This document shows, one piece after another, positions 14,516 through 24,102 of a DNA stretch of 31,245 nucleotides. The DNA is taken from the NCBI GenBank assembly GCA_049794535.1, contig JBARCX010000059.1, positions 1 through 31,245 on the forward strand, in the 5' to 3' direction. The position numbers were made by a program, and so were the translations under genes. Every line of letters starts with the position of its first letter. Position 1 is the stretch's first letter. The notes under the pieces were generated by a model, which saw only the letters and a list, made by a program, of their open reading frames with translations, was not told the origin of the DNA and ran no database searches. This DNA comes from JBARCX01 sp049794535 (lineage in GTDB: Bacteria > Pseudomonadota > Gammaproteobacteria > Xanthomonadales > Rhodanobacteraceae).

Positions 14516-16690
14516 ATGAATCAGATCTATCGTCTGTGCTGGAACCGTGCGATGTCACAGTGGGTACCTGCTTCCGAATTGGCCCGTAATAACAAGCCGG
14601 GCAGTACATCGCGGTTATGCGTGGTGGGGCGTCGCGCACTCATGCTCTCTGCGCTGGCGGTATCGCTGGGCATGACCGGGCTGGCGCAAGCGGGTAGTGG
14701 CCCAACAGGCGGGCAGATCACCGCGGGCTCAGGGTTGATACAGCAGTCGGGTGCAACGACCACCATCAAGCAGAACAGCCAGACGCTCTCGTTGAACTGG
14801 CAGAGCTTCAATATTGCCTCGAACCAGACGGTGAATTTCGAGCAACCCGGGGCTAGCTCGATTGCGATCAATCGCGTCTTGAGCAGTACGCCGAGCGAGA
14901 TCTTTGGACATCTCAATGCCAATGGCCAAGTCTGGCTGATCAATCCCAATGGCATTCTGTTCGGCCAGAGCGCGCAGGTGAACGTTGGCGGCTTGGTCGC
15001 ATCCACACTGGATTTTGATAACAGTTCGCTGGGATCGGACAGCCGTAGTTTCAGCGGGTCGGGCAAGGGCAGTGTGATCAACCAGGGCATGATCAACGCC
15101 GCGAACGGTGGTTATGTCGCGCTGATCGGCAATCAGGTCTCTAATCAAGGTGTCATTGGCGCACAGCTGGGAACGGTCGCCTTGGGCGGCGGCAGTGCAG
15201 CTACGTTGACCTTCAACGGCAATCAGCTGGTCCACCTGCAAGTGGATCAGAGCACGTTGAACAATCTGGCGGAGAACCGGCAGCTGATCGTGGCCAATGG
15301 TGGCCAGGTGATCATGACGGCCGGTGCGAAAGATGCCGTGCTGGCTAGTGTGGTCAACAACACGGGCGTCGTGCAGGCGCAGACCGTACAGAATCACAAC
15401 GGCACGATTACGTTGCTAGGCGGGATGGATGCCGGCACGGTCAATGTTGGCGGCACACTGGATGCCAGTGCACCGAATGGAGGCAGCGGCGGATCGATTG
15501 AAACGTCAGCGGCCCATTTCAATCTGGCCAGCGATGCACACATCACGGCCGCTGCCCCGCATGGTAGCGCCGGTACATGGTTGGTCGATCCGGTCAATCT
15601 GACGATCGACGCGCCATCGGCGGCCACGATCTCCAGCACGCTCAATGGTGGCACCAATGTCACCGAGCAGACCACCGCGACTGGCGCTTCCGGTGTGGGT
15701 GTGCAATCGGCTGGTGCCGGTGACATCAGCGTCAACGCTGCCATCAGCTGGACCAATGCCAGCGCGAGTCTCACGCTGCTGGCGTATCACGCGATCAACG
15801 TCAACGCTTCGGTGAGTGGCGCCGGTGGCGTCACGATGGATGCCGGTGGTGCAAACCTGACGATTGCGTCGGGTGCAGCGATCAAAGGCGGTACGGGAGT
15901 GACGCTGGCCACGACGGCGAACTTCGTCAACAACGACGGAAGCGCGGCAGTTTCCACTGGAACCTCAGCCTCCTGGCTGATCTATTCCACTAACCCGACG
16001 CTAGATACGGCCGGCGGGCTTACGCCGGGTTTCATTCAGTACAACGCGCCCTATGCCACGGCGCCTGCAGCGGGAGCGAGCGGTAATGGTTTCCTGTATA
16101 GCCTTGCGCCGACGCTAAAGATCACCGGCCTTACCGGCACGGTGAGCAAGGTTTATGACGGCACCACCACGGCGACCCTTGCCGGTTCCAATATCACTTC
16201 GACCGGGCTGGTCAACGGCAACCTGATCACGAGCGCGCCGGGTACTTACGGAACATCGAATGCCGGCACCGGCATTTTGGTTACGGGGCCGAATTCGATA
16301 TCCGGCTTAGTCATGACGGACGCCACCGGCAAGATCCCCGTCTACGGTTACACCTTCTCCGGTTCCGCCGTCAGCGCGAACGTCGGCACGATTACGCCAG
16401 CGCCGATCACGGCCTCCATTATCGGCAATCCGACCGAGGTGTATGACGGCACTACGGTGACTACCGTCACGCCGAGCAATTACCTGTTGAGCGGATTCGT
16501 TGCCGGCCAAGGTGCGACGGTCAGCGCGCACACGCCGAATGCGTATGTATCGGCGGAAGCTGGCCCGGAAAATATCATCGCCACGTTCTCGTCGACCGAT
16601 TTCATCGCGAACGCCGGCACCAATCTCAGTAACTACATCCTGCCGACCACCGGGCAAGGCATGGCACCATCTTGCAGGCGCCGTTACTGA
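14516..16690 (+). CDS. TpsA exoprotein (filamentous-haemagglutinin type), N-terminal part before a frameshift
   Basis: Start of a very large two-partner-secretion exoprotein. ATG 14516 is chosen because it opens the extended signal peptide region MNQIYRLCWNRAMSQWVPA; an earlier in-frame ATG (14435) would bury it. The hydrophobic signal core ALMLSALAVSLGMTG (41-55) is cut after about AQA59. Residues about 62-330 are the TPS/haemagglutination domain, with NPNGILFG at 143-150. A linker and two YDG/MBG repeats follow. The frame then runs into GMAPSCRRRY and stops at 16690. At that point the next frame continues with the expected repeat sequence, so this is the first fifth of one gene. It is 724 residues as read. 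AAGGTG about 10 bases upstream may be the ribosome site. Confidence 0.88.
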   Translation: MNQIYRLCWNRAMSQWVPASELARNNKPGSTSRLCVVGRRALMLSALAVSLGMTGLAQAGSGPTGGQITAGSGLIQQSGATTTIKQNSQTLSLNWQSFNIASNQTVNFEQPGASSIAINRVLSSTPSEIFGHLNANGQVWLINPNGILFGQSAQVNVGGLVASTLDFDNSSLGSDSRSFSGSGKGSVINQGMINAANGGYVALIGNQVSNQGVIGAQLGTVALGGGSAATLTFNGNQLVHLQVDQSTLNNLAENRQLIVANGGQVIMTAGAKDAVLASVVNNTGVVQAQTVQNHNGTITLLGGMDAGTVNVGGTLDASAPNGGSGGSIETSAAHFNLASDAHITAAAPHGSAGTWLVDPVNLTIDAPSAATISSTLNGGTNVTEQTTATGASGVGVQSAGAGDISVNAAISWTNASASLTLLAYHAINVNASVSGAGGVTMDAGGANLTIASGAAIKGGTGVTLATTANFVNNDGSAAVSTGTSASWLIYSTNPTLDTAGGLTPGFIQYNAPYATAPAAGASGNGFLYSLAPTLKITGLTGTVSKVYDGTTTATLAGSNITSTGLVNGNLITSAPGTYGTSNAGTGILVTGPNSISGLVMTDATGKIPVYGYTFSGSAVSANVGTITPAPITASIIGNPTEVYDGTTVTTVTPSNYLLSGFVAGQGATVSAHTPNAYVSAEAGPENIIATFSSTDFIANAGTNLSNYILPTTGQGMAPSCRRRY

Positions 16691-19600
16691 TCAGCGGCGT
16701 GCTTGCGAACAACAAGGTTTACAACGGCACAACCGCCGACACACTCAATGACGCTGGCGCCAGCCTGTATGGCGTGCTCACCGGCGATGTGGGTTCGGTC
16801 ACGTTGAGTACCTCGGGTGCCTCAGGCACGTTCAGTCAGTCGAACGTCGGTAATGGATTGGCGGTGACGACGAGTGGGTTCACGCTTACCGGCAGCAAGG
16901 CCGGCGATTACATCCTGACGCAGCCGACAGGCCTCACGGCCAACATCACACCACTGGCGTTGCTCATTAGTGGTGTGACGGCTAACAACAAGGTCTATGA
17001 CGGCACCAACGCGGACACGCTGAATCTCGGCGGCGCGACCTTGAGCGGTGTGATTGGCGGCGACACGGTCACGCTATCCGATACCGGTGCTAGCGGCACT
17101 TTCAGTCAGTCGAACGTCGGCAACAATCTGGCGGTGACGGCTACCGGATTCAGCATTGGCGGTGCTTCAGCAGGCAACTACACCTTCAGTCAGCCGTCTG
17201 GATTGACGGCAAATATCACACCTGCGCCACTTACCATCACGCTCACCGGTAACCCGACCAAGATCTACGACGGCACGACTGCTGCCGACGTTCCCAGTTC
17301 GGATTTCTCGGTCAGCGGTTTCATTGCGGGCCAGAGCGCCACTGTCACGCAGAACAGCTCATCGACGTACGCGACGCCTAATGCTGGCAGCGGCATTACG
17401 GTGACGGCGAATCTGGAAGCATCGGACTTTACGGCCGCCTCCGGCACTCTGTTGTCCAACTACAGCTTCCCTGCCAGTGTGACGACCCCTGGCACGATCA
17501 ATCCCATCGTGTTGACCGGCTCCATCGTCAACAATCCGACCAAGGTCTACGACGGCAACACCAATGCTTCGCTGAGCAGCTCCAATTATTCGCTGAGTGG
17601 ATTACTGCCAGGCCAGAGCATCACGGTGACCCAGCCAACCGGTATTTATGGGTCGCCCAATGCAGGTGTTGAGCCGGTCGGCGCATCCCTGAGTCCGTCC
17701 GATTACGCTGCCGGTTCGGGCACCTTGCTGACGAACTACGTGCTGCCAGCGCTGATGACCGGTTACGGCACCATCACGCCGGCACCGGTCTCGATCAACT
17801 TCAATGCGGCGATTACCGGCAACCCGACAAAGGTTTACGACGGGAATAATGTCGCGACAATTGCGGCGGGTGATTTCACCCTTTCGGGTTTCCAGGGCAC
17901 CGACAGCGCGACCGTCAACCAGACCATCGCGGGGCAGTACGCCACGGTCAATGTTGGTTCGCAGCCGATCACAGCCAGCATGATCGAGGCGGACTTCACG
18001 GCGGGTGCGGGCACCAATCTCAATAATTATTCGTTCCCGATCACAGCCTACGGTACAGGCACCATTACGCCGGCGCTGCTGACCGCGAGCATCATTGGCA
18101 ACCCCACCAAGGTGTACAACGGCACCACCAATGTCACGCTGACGGGGGCCAATTTTCAAATCAGCGGTTTCGTCAATGGCGAAGGCGCTACGTTTACACC
18201 GCTGGCGAACAGCAGCTACAACAGCCCGAATGCCGGCACCGAGGGCGTTACTGCGAGTCTCGTCTCCAGCGACTTCACTGCTAACGCGGGCACCTTGTTC
18301 AGCAATTACATCTTGCCGACCACCGCGACAGGCACAGGCACGATCACGCAGGCGCCGCTGTATATCACCGGTGTCTATGCGACCAACAAGGTCTACAACG
18401 CGAACACCGCCGATACGCTCAACGTATCCACGGCGGCGCTTGCCGGCCTGGTTTCCACCGATGCCGGCAAGGTCGATCTGACGTCGGCAACCACGGGCAT
18501 ATTTTCGCAATCGAATGTGGGGAACGGTCTTGCGGTTACACCAGGCACCTTCAGCATTAGCGGATCGGAAGCGTCCAACTACTTGCTGGTGCAGCCGAGT
18601 GGACTGACGGCCAACATCACGCCGGCACCGTTGACGATCTCGGGCGTGATAGCCAACAACAAGATCTACGACGGCACTACCGCCGATACGCTCAATACCA
18701 GCGCTGGCATATTGAATGGCATATTCGGTGGCGACAGCGTGACCTTGTCATCCAGCGGCGCGACCGGACAATTCGGCCAATCGAATGTCGGCAACAATCT
18801 GGCCGTTAGCATCGGTGGCTTCGCCATCGGCGGTACCTCCGCGTCCAACTACACGCTGCTGCAGCCGAGTCTCACGGCCAGCATTACGCCAGCGCCGTTG
18901 ACTGTCACCATTACGGGTGCGCCTACCAAGACCTATGACGGCAGTACCTTCGCGACACTCTCCGCGTCGGACTACACGATAAGCGGCTTCGTTGCCGGGC
19001 AGGGTGCCACGCTGCCGCAGACGGCAAGCGCCAACTATGCGAGCCCCAATGCGGGCACCGGCTTGACCGTCAATGCCACCCTTACGACATCCGATTACCT
19101 GGCCAACGCCGGCACCAATCTCTCGAATTACATTTTGCCTTCGACAGGAAGCGGCAATAACGGTGTGATCACCCCGGTCGTGCTCAACCTGACCGGACAA
19201 CGTGTTTACGACGCGGCAACGGATGCGTCGTATACCTTGTTCGGCAACAACGGTGTGCTCACCGGCATCAATGGTCAGACGTTGCAGTTGGGCGGTACCG
19301 GTGAACTGTCGACCAAGAATGTCGGTGTGCAACAGCCGTTCGCGGCTACCGGTTTGAGTGGCTTCACGCTTAACGGCATCGGTTCAGCGGTGGCCAGCAA
19401 CTACACGCTGGTGGGTGGCACCGACTGGGTCACCATTACGCCAGCTACGTTGACGGTAAGCGGGACCGTAGCTGCCAACATGGTGTACAACGCTACCACC
19501 ACGGCATCGCTGAGCGGCTCGACTCTGGTTGGTCTGCTGGGTTCCGATAATGTGGTGCTTGGCAACGACACTACCGGCAAGTTCAATAACAAGAACGTGG

Positions 19601-22600
19601 GTAATGCAAAGCCGGTCAGCACCAGCATGACCATCAGCGGCACGGATGCGAGCAACTACATTATCGTGCAGCCCACGGCGATCACGGCGAATATCACGCC
19701 GCTGTCGATCACCGTCACGGCCACCGGTAACAACAAATATTACGACGGCACCACGACCGCGAATGTGAGCCTTGCCAGTACGGGCATCCTGACTGGCGAC
19801 AGCGTGACGTTTACCGACACCTCGGCCAATTTCAGCCAAAGCAATGTCGGTAATGGTTTGGCGATCACGGTGGCGGGCGTCGCCGCTGGCGGCAAGGATG
19901 GCGGTAACTACAGCGTCAATTACATCCCCGGCCCCAGTGCAAACATTCTGCCGCGGATCATCAATCTCACCGGTACGCGTGTTTACGATGACGCCACGGA
20001 CGCGAACGCCAATCTGTTTGTCACTGGCGGCGTCATCGCGGGTATCGCTGGCCAGAACCTGACTTTGGGCGGCACGGGCACGGTATCGAGCAAGAATGTC
20101 GGCACGTATACCGGTGCGGCGCAGTTCAACCTTGGCAGCCTGGCGCTTGCGAATGGCACGGGACTGGCCAGCAACTACACGCTGATCGGTGGTACCGATA
20201 CGCTGACGATTACGCCTTATCAGCTGACCATCAGCGGCGCGGTGGCCCAGAACAAAACTTACGATGGCACTACTGCTGCCACGATTACCGGTGCAACGCT
20301 TTCGCCTTCGCCGTTTGGAGAGACGATCACCCTGACCGGTGACACCACCGGTACATTCGCCACCAAGAATGTCGGCAATGGCATTACGGTGACAACCAAT
20401 ATGGGCCTGGCGGGCACCGATGCCGGCAACTACAGCATCACGCAGCCAACGCTGGCAGCGAACATCACACCGTTGGGGATTACGGTTGCCGCCACTGGAC
20501 AGAGCAAGGTCTACGACACCACCGAGACAGCCACTGTCGGCTTGAGCAGCAGTGGCATCCTTGCTGGCGACATCAACAGCATCGGCTATAGCGATAGCTC
20601 GGCGCTCTTCACCAGTCCGAATGCCGCGAACAACATTACGATCAACGTGTCGGGTATTGCGCTTACCGGTACGGCTGCGGGTAACTACACCATCCTCAAC
20701 CCGAACAAAGCGGCGACGACTAGCGCGAACATCACGCCGGTGATTATCAATCTTTCCGGTACGCGTACTTACGATGCCGGTATTGATGCCGATGTTGCGC
20801 TGTTCGGCACGGGCGGTGTGGTGGATGGCATCGATGGACAGACCTTGCAGTTGTCGAGCACGAATACCAACGCCCTTCAGTCCAAGAATGTTGGAGCGGA
20901 ATCGTTCGCCGCGGGTGCCATCGATAATTATGCATTGGGCGGCCTCAAGGGTTCACTGGCCAGCAACTACACGCTGATCGGTGGCACCGATGTGGTCAAC
21001 ATTACGCCGGCCACCCTGACGGTGGACGGCACGGTAGCTGCCAACAAGGTATACGACGGCACCAACGCGGCATCTTTGAGCGGTTCGACTCTGAAGGGCG
21101 TGCAGGGCAGCGATATCATCACGCTGGGTGGCGACAGCACCGGTACGTTTGCCACCAAGAATGTGGGTGACGGTATCGGCGTCACGACCAACATGAGCGT
21201 TAGCGGTTCGGATATCGGCAACTACATCCTTGTGCAACCGACGGGTATTACCGCCGATATCACACAGTTGCCGATCACTGTCGTGGCGAGTGGTAACAAC
21301 AAGACCTATGACGGCAACGCGACCGCTACGGTAGGTTTGACCAGTACAGGCGTCCTGCCTATCGACTCAGCGACAGTGCACTTCGACGATACGTCGGCCA
21401 ATTTCAGTACGGCCAATGCCGGCACAGGTATCGACATTACGGTGGACGGTATTAGTGCCACTGGCGGCGATGCGGGTAATTACAAGCTCATCAACACGAC
21501 TGCGACAACGAATGCGAACATCACACCGGCCATCATCAACTTGGTCGGCATGCAGGTGTACAACGGCACCACGACGATCAACGCCGGCTCGCTTGGCAGT
21601 AACGGTGTCGTCAACGGTGTCGATGGCCAGACGCTGGTATTGAGTGGTACGGGTACCGCATCAAGCAAGGACGTCGGCACGTATGCGCCATTCGGCTTAA
21701 ACAACTTGGCCTTGAATGACAACGACGGATCGCTGGCCAGCAACTACACGCTGGTGGGCGGCACCGATTCAGTCACGATCACGCCGTACGTGATCAATCT
21801 CACCGGGACACGCCCGTACGACACCAATACCGATGCGAACGCCAGCCTGTTTGGCACCGGTGGTGTGGTGCAAGGCGTCGCAGGCGAAAACTTGAACTTG
21901 AGCGGTTCGGGCATTGTGTCGAGCGCGAATGTCGACACCTACACCGGTACAGCGCAATTCAATCTGAGCAGTCTGGCGCTTGCGAACGGCACAGGATCGG
22001 CCAGCAATTACACGTTGGTTGGCGGCAAAGACACGCTGATCATCACACCTTACGTGCTCGACCTGAGCGGCACGCGTTCCTACGATGCCGGCACCAATGC
22101 CGATGCCAGCCTGTTCGGCAGTAACGGTGTACTGACAGGACTTGGCGGACAAACGTTGACTTTGAGCGGCGCGGGAACGGTGTCCAGCAAGAATGTTGGG
22201 ACGTATACCGGAGCAGATTTCAGCACTGATGGTCTCACTTTGGGTGGCAACGGCGCGGCGCTCGCCAGCAATTACACGTTGTCCGGTGGTACCGACACGC
22301 TCCAGATCAATCCGCTTGCCATCACGGTCAGCGCCACCGGCGGCGACAAGACTTACGACGGCACGACCACCGCATCCGTCGATCTGCTCGGGCATGGCTT
22401 GCTGGGCGGCGATGTGCTGAGTTTTACCGATACCTCGGCCGACTTCAGTCAGTCCGACGTGGGTAGTGGTTTGCAGATCACCGTGAATGGCATCGCCGCC
22501 GCGGGTCCGGATGCTGCCAACTACAGCTTCAATACCAGTACGACGACCAGCGCCACGATTAATCCGGCTGTGCTCAGTCTTACCAGTACACGCGTTTACG

Positions 22601-23860
22601 ATGCCACGACGAATGCCGATGCCAGCCTGTTCGGTAACAACGGTGTACTGACCGGCGTCGATGGACAGACGCTCACGTTGTCTGGCACCGGGACGCTGAG
22701 CACCAAGGATGTTGGTCAGCGTCAGTCGTTCGCTGCAGGTGGCTTGAATGGTTTCTCCCTGGTCGGCAATGGCACGGCAAGCGCTAGCAATTACACCTTC
22801 GTAGGCGGCGACGATTGGGTGAACATCACACCGGCCACGCTTTATGTCACCGGCACGACGGCGACCAATCGTGTCTACAACGGCACCACCGACGACACGC
22901 TGACCGGCTCACTGCTCTCGGGTGTTCTCGGGAGCGACAATGTGGCATTGGGTAACGATACCGTCGGCACGTTCGACAACAAGAACGTGGGCAACAACAA
23001 GACAGTCACTACGGATATGACCGTCAGCGGTACGGATGCCAGCAACTACATTCTGGTACAGCCTACGGGGTTGACTGCGAACGTCACGCCGTTGGGGATT
23101 ACGGTGAATGCGACCGGCACCAACAAGGTCTATGACGGCAATACGCTGGATACGGTCGGGCTCGGCAGCTCTGGCGTGCTCGCTGGTGATCAGGTGAACT
23201 TCGCCAATACTTCGGCGAATTTCTCCGACAAGAACGTCGGCAACGGCAAGAGCGTTACGGTCGATGGCATCACTGACAGCGGTGCGGACGCAGGCAACTA
23301 CGTGCTGCTCAACAACACCGCCATGACCACCGCGAATATCACCCCGTTGATGATCACGGTGAATGCGGGCGGCACCAACAAGGTCTATGACGGCAACGCC
23401 ATCGACATCGTCTCGTTGAGCGGGGTGGGGATATTGCCGGGTGACCAATTGAGCTTCAGTAATACCTCGGCGCTCTTCGACAGCAAGAACGTTGGCAATG
23501 GCAAAACAGTCACTGTGAATGGCATCACCGGTAGTGGTGCGGATGCGGGCAACTATGTTTTCAATACCTCGACCACCACAACGGCCAACATCACGCCGTT
23601 AGGTATTGTGGTGAATGCGACGGGTACCAACCGGTACTACAACGGTGGGGACGGGGATGGGGTGATATTGATCGGCAAGGGCGTGTTGCCGGGGGATCAG
23701 GTCGGGTTTACCGACGGGTCGGCCAATTTTGGCAATCCGTATGTGGGCAAGCACAAGCTCGTTACCGTCACGGGCATTACCGTTGATGGTGATGATGCGG
23801 CTAACTACTTCGTGCTCGATCCGGTGACGACGACCTACGCCAACATCACCAGCCTTGGTA
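16144..23860 (+). repeat. about 29 YDG/MBG-type protein repeats
   Basis: I count 29 KVYDG-like repeat starts, two before and 27 after the frameshift, each about 70-90 residues. Four sequence classes can be told apart: A (NKVYDGTTADTL, then G.LG.D), B (NPTKVYDGTT, then SGFVAGQ), C (LTGTRVYDA, then ASLFG.NGVLTG) and D (NKYYDGTTTANV, then STGILTGD and FTDTSANFSQSNVGNG). From about 19200 they recur in C-A-D order with a period close to 780 bp. The family builds long beta-rich surface fibres. Confidence 0.85.
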
Positions 23861-24102
23861 CGACAGGGACGGGTGTGCCAGACAGTTGGCTGGCACAGAT
23901 TCAAGGCGTGTTGATGGGGCCACGGCAGATCGCTACCCCTTACGGTGTAGCGGATGCTGACACCGCGGGTGTGTTCACCGGCAATCAGAAGATGAGGCAT
24001 CGCGCGGTCGAGCGTAACCGCATACGTTCGGACTTCCATTCCGGGCTCCCGCTCAAGGTTCTCGATGGTGGTGTGCGGTTGCCCACCGATTCGTCTCTAT
24101 GA
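16672..24102 (+). CDS. TpsA exoprotein, C-terminal part (YDG/MBG repeats)
   Basis: Continuation of the exoprotein in the next frame, 2,476 residues from TTG 16672. That TTG has no ribosome site and no signal peptide, so it is very unlikely to be a separate gene. Inserting one base near 16661-16663 (GGC ACT GGC ACC instead of GGC ATG GCA CC) restores the repeat consensus TGTI and joins the two parts into about 3,195 residues. It consists almost wholly of 27 YDG/MBG repeats, typified by NKVYDGTTADTL and TANITPL, followed by a short non-repeat end (about the last 80 residues, PDSWLAQIQGV to RLPTDSSL). There is no membrane anchor, so the product is secreted or held by its partner. The stop overlaps the start of the transporter gene by 4 nt. 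Confidence 0.86.
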   Translation: MQAPLLISGVLANNKVYNGTTADTLNDAGASLYGVLTGDVGSVTLSTSGASGTFSQSNVGNGLAVTTSGFTLTGSKAGDYILTQPTGLTANITPLALLISGVTANNKVYDGTNADTLNLGGATLSGVIGGDTVTLSDTGASGTFSQSNVGNNLAVTATGFSIGGASAGNYTFSQPSGLTANITPAPLTITLTGNPTKIYDGTTAADVPSSDFSVSGFIAGQSATVTQNSSSTYATPNAGSGITVTANLEASDFTAASGTLLSNYSFPASVTTPGTINPIVLTGSIVNNPTKVYDGNTNASLSSSNYSLSGLLPGQSITVTQPTGIYGSPNAGVEPVGASLSPSDYAAGSGTLLTNYVLPALMTGYGTITPAPVSINFNAAITGNPTKVYDGNNVATIAAGDFTLSGFQGTDSATVNQTIAGQYATVNVGSQPITASMIEADFTAGAGTNLNNYSFPITAYGTGTITPALLTASIIGNPTKVYNGTTNVTLTGANFQISGFVNGEGATFTPLANSSYNSPNAGTEGVTASLVSSDFTANAGTLFSNYILPTTATGTGTITQAPLYITGVYATNKVYNANTADTLNVSTAALAGLVSTDAGKVDLTSATTGIFSQSNVGNGLAVTPGTFSISGSEASNYLLVQPSGLTANITPAPLTISGVIANNKIYDGTTADTLNTSAGILNGIFGGDSVTLSSSGATGQFGQSNVGNNLAVSIGGFAIGGTSASNYTLLQPSLTASITPAPLTVTITGAPTKTYDGSTFATLSASDYTISGFVAGQGATLPQTASANYASPNAGTGLTVNATLTTSDYLANAGTNLSNYILPSTGSGNNGVITPVVLNLTGQRVYDAATDASYTLFGNNGVLTGINGQTLQLGGTGELSTKNVGVQQPFAATGLSGFTLNGIGSAVASNYTLVGGTDWVTITPATLTVSGTVAANMVYNATTTASLSGSTLVGLLGSDNVVLGNDTTGKFNNKNVGNAKPVSTSMTISGTDASNYIIVQPTAITANITPLSITVTATGNNKYYDGTTTANVSLASTGILTGDSVTFTDTSANFSQSNVGNGLAITVAGVAAGGKDGGNYSVNYIPGPSANILPRIINLTGTRVYDDATDANANLFVTGGVIAGIAGQNLTLGGTGTVSSKNVGTYTGAAQFNLGSLALANGTGLASNYTLIGGTDTLTITPYQLTISGAVAQNKTYDGTTAATITGATLSPSPFGETITLTGDTTGTFATKNVGNGITVTTNMGLAGTDAGNYSITQPTLAANITPLGITVAATGQSKVYDTTETATVGLSSSGILAGDINSIGYSDSSALFTSPNAANNITINVSGIALTGTAAGNYTILNPNKAATTSANITPVIINLSGTRTYDAGIDADVALFGTGGVVDGIDGQTLQLSSTNTNALQSKNVGAESFAAGAIDNYALGGLKGSLASNYTLIGGTDVVNITPATLTVDGTVAANKVYDGTNAASLSGSTLKGVQGSDIITLGGDSTGTFATKNVGDGIGVTTNMSVSGSDIGNYILVQPTGITADITQLPITVVASGNNKTYDGNATATVGLTSTGVLPIDSATVHFDDTSANFSTANAGTGIDITVDGISATGGDAGNYKLINTTATTNANITPAIINLVGMQVYNGTTTINAGSLGSNGVVNGVDGQTLVLSGTGTASSKDVGTYAPFGLNNLALNDNDGSLASNYTLVGGTDSVTITPYVINLTGTRPYDTNTDANASLFGTGGVVQGVAGENLNLSGSGIVSSANVDTYTGTAQFNLSSLALANGTGSASNYTLVGGKDTLIITPYVLDLSGTRSYDAGTNADASLFGSNGVLTGLGGQTLTLSGAGTVSSKNVGTYTGADFSTDGLTLGGNGAALASNYTLSGGTDTLQINPLAITVSATGGDKTYDGTTTASVDLLGHGLLGGDVLSFTDTSADFSQSDVGSGLQITVNGIAAAGPDAANYSFNTSTTTSATINPAVLSLTSTRVYDATTNADASLFGNNGVLTGVDGQTLTLSGTGTLSTKDVGQRQSFAAGGLNGFSLVGNGTASASNYTFVGGDDWVNITPATLYVTGTTATNRVYNGTTDDTLTGSLLSGVLGSDNVALGNDTVGTFDNKNVGNNKTVTTDMTVSGTDASNYILVQPTGLTANVTPLGITVNATGTNKVYDGNTLDTVGLGSSGVLAGDQVNFANTSANFSDKNVGNGKSVTVDGITDSGADAGNYVLLNNTAMTTANITPLMITVNAGGTNKVYDGNAIDIVSLSGVGILPGDQLSFSNTSALFDSKNVGNGKTVTVNGITGSGADAGNYVFNTSTTTTANITPLGIVVNATGTNRYYNGGDGDGVILIGKGVLPGDQVGFTDGSANFGNPYVGKHKLVTVTGITVDGDDAANYFVLDPVTTTYANITSLGTTGTGVPDSWLAQIQGVLMGPRQIATPYGVADADTAGVFTGNQKMRHRAVERNRIRSDFHSGLPLKVLDGGVRLPTDSSL

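Noticed and set aside
17602..18510. 302-codon minus-strand frame and similar ones within the repeat protein
   Set aside because: They recur at equivalent places in each repeat, as expected from the repeated sense sequence.
16672..24102. The second exoprotein frame as an independent gene starting at TTG
   Set aside because: No ribosome site or signal peptide. It begins in mid-repeat and directly continues the upstream frame after a one-base change.
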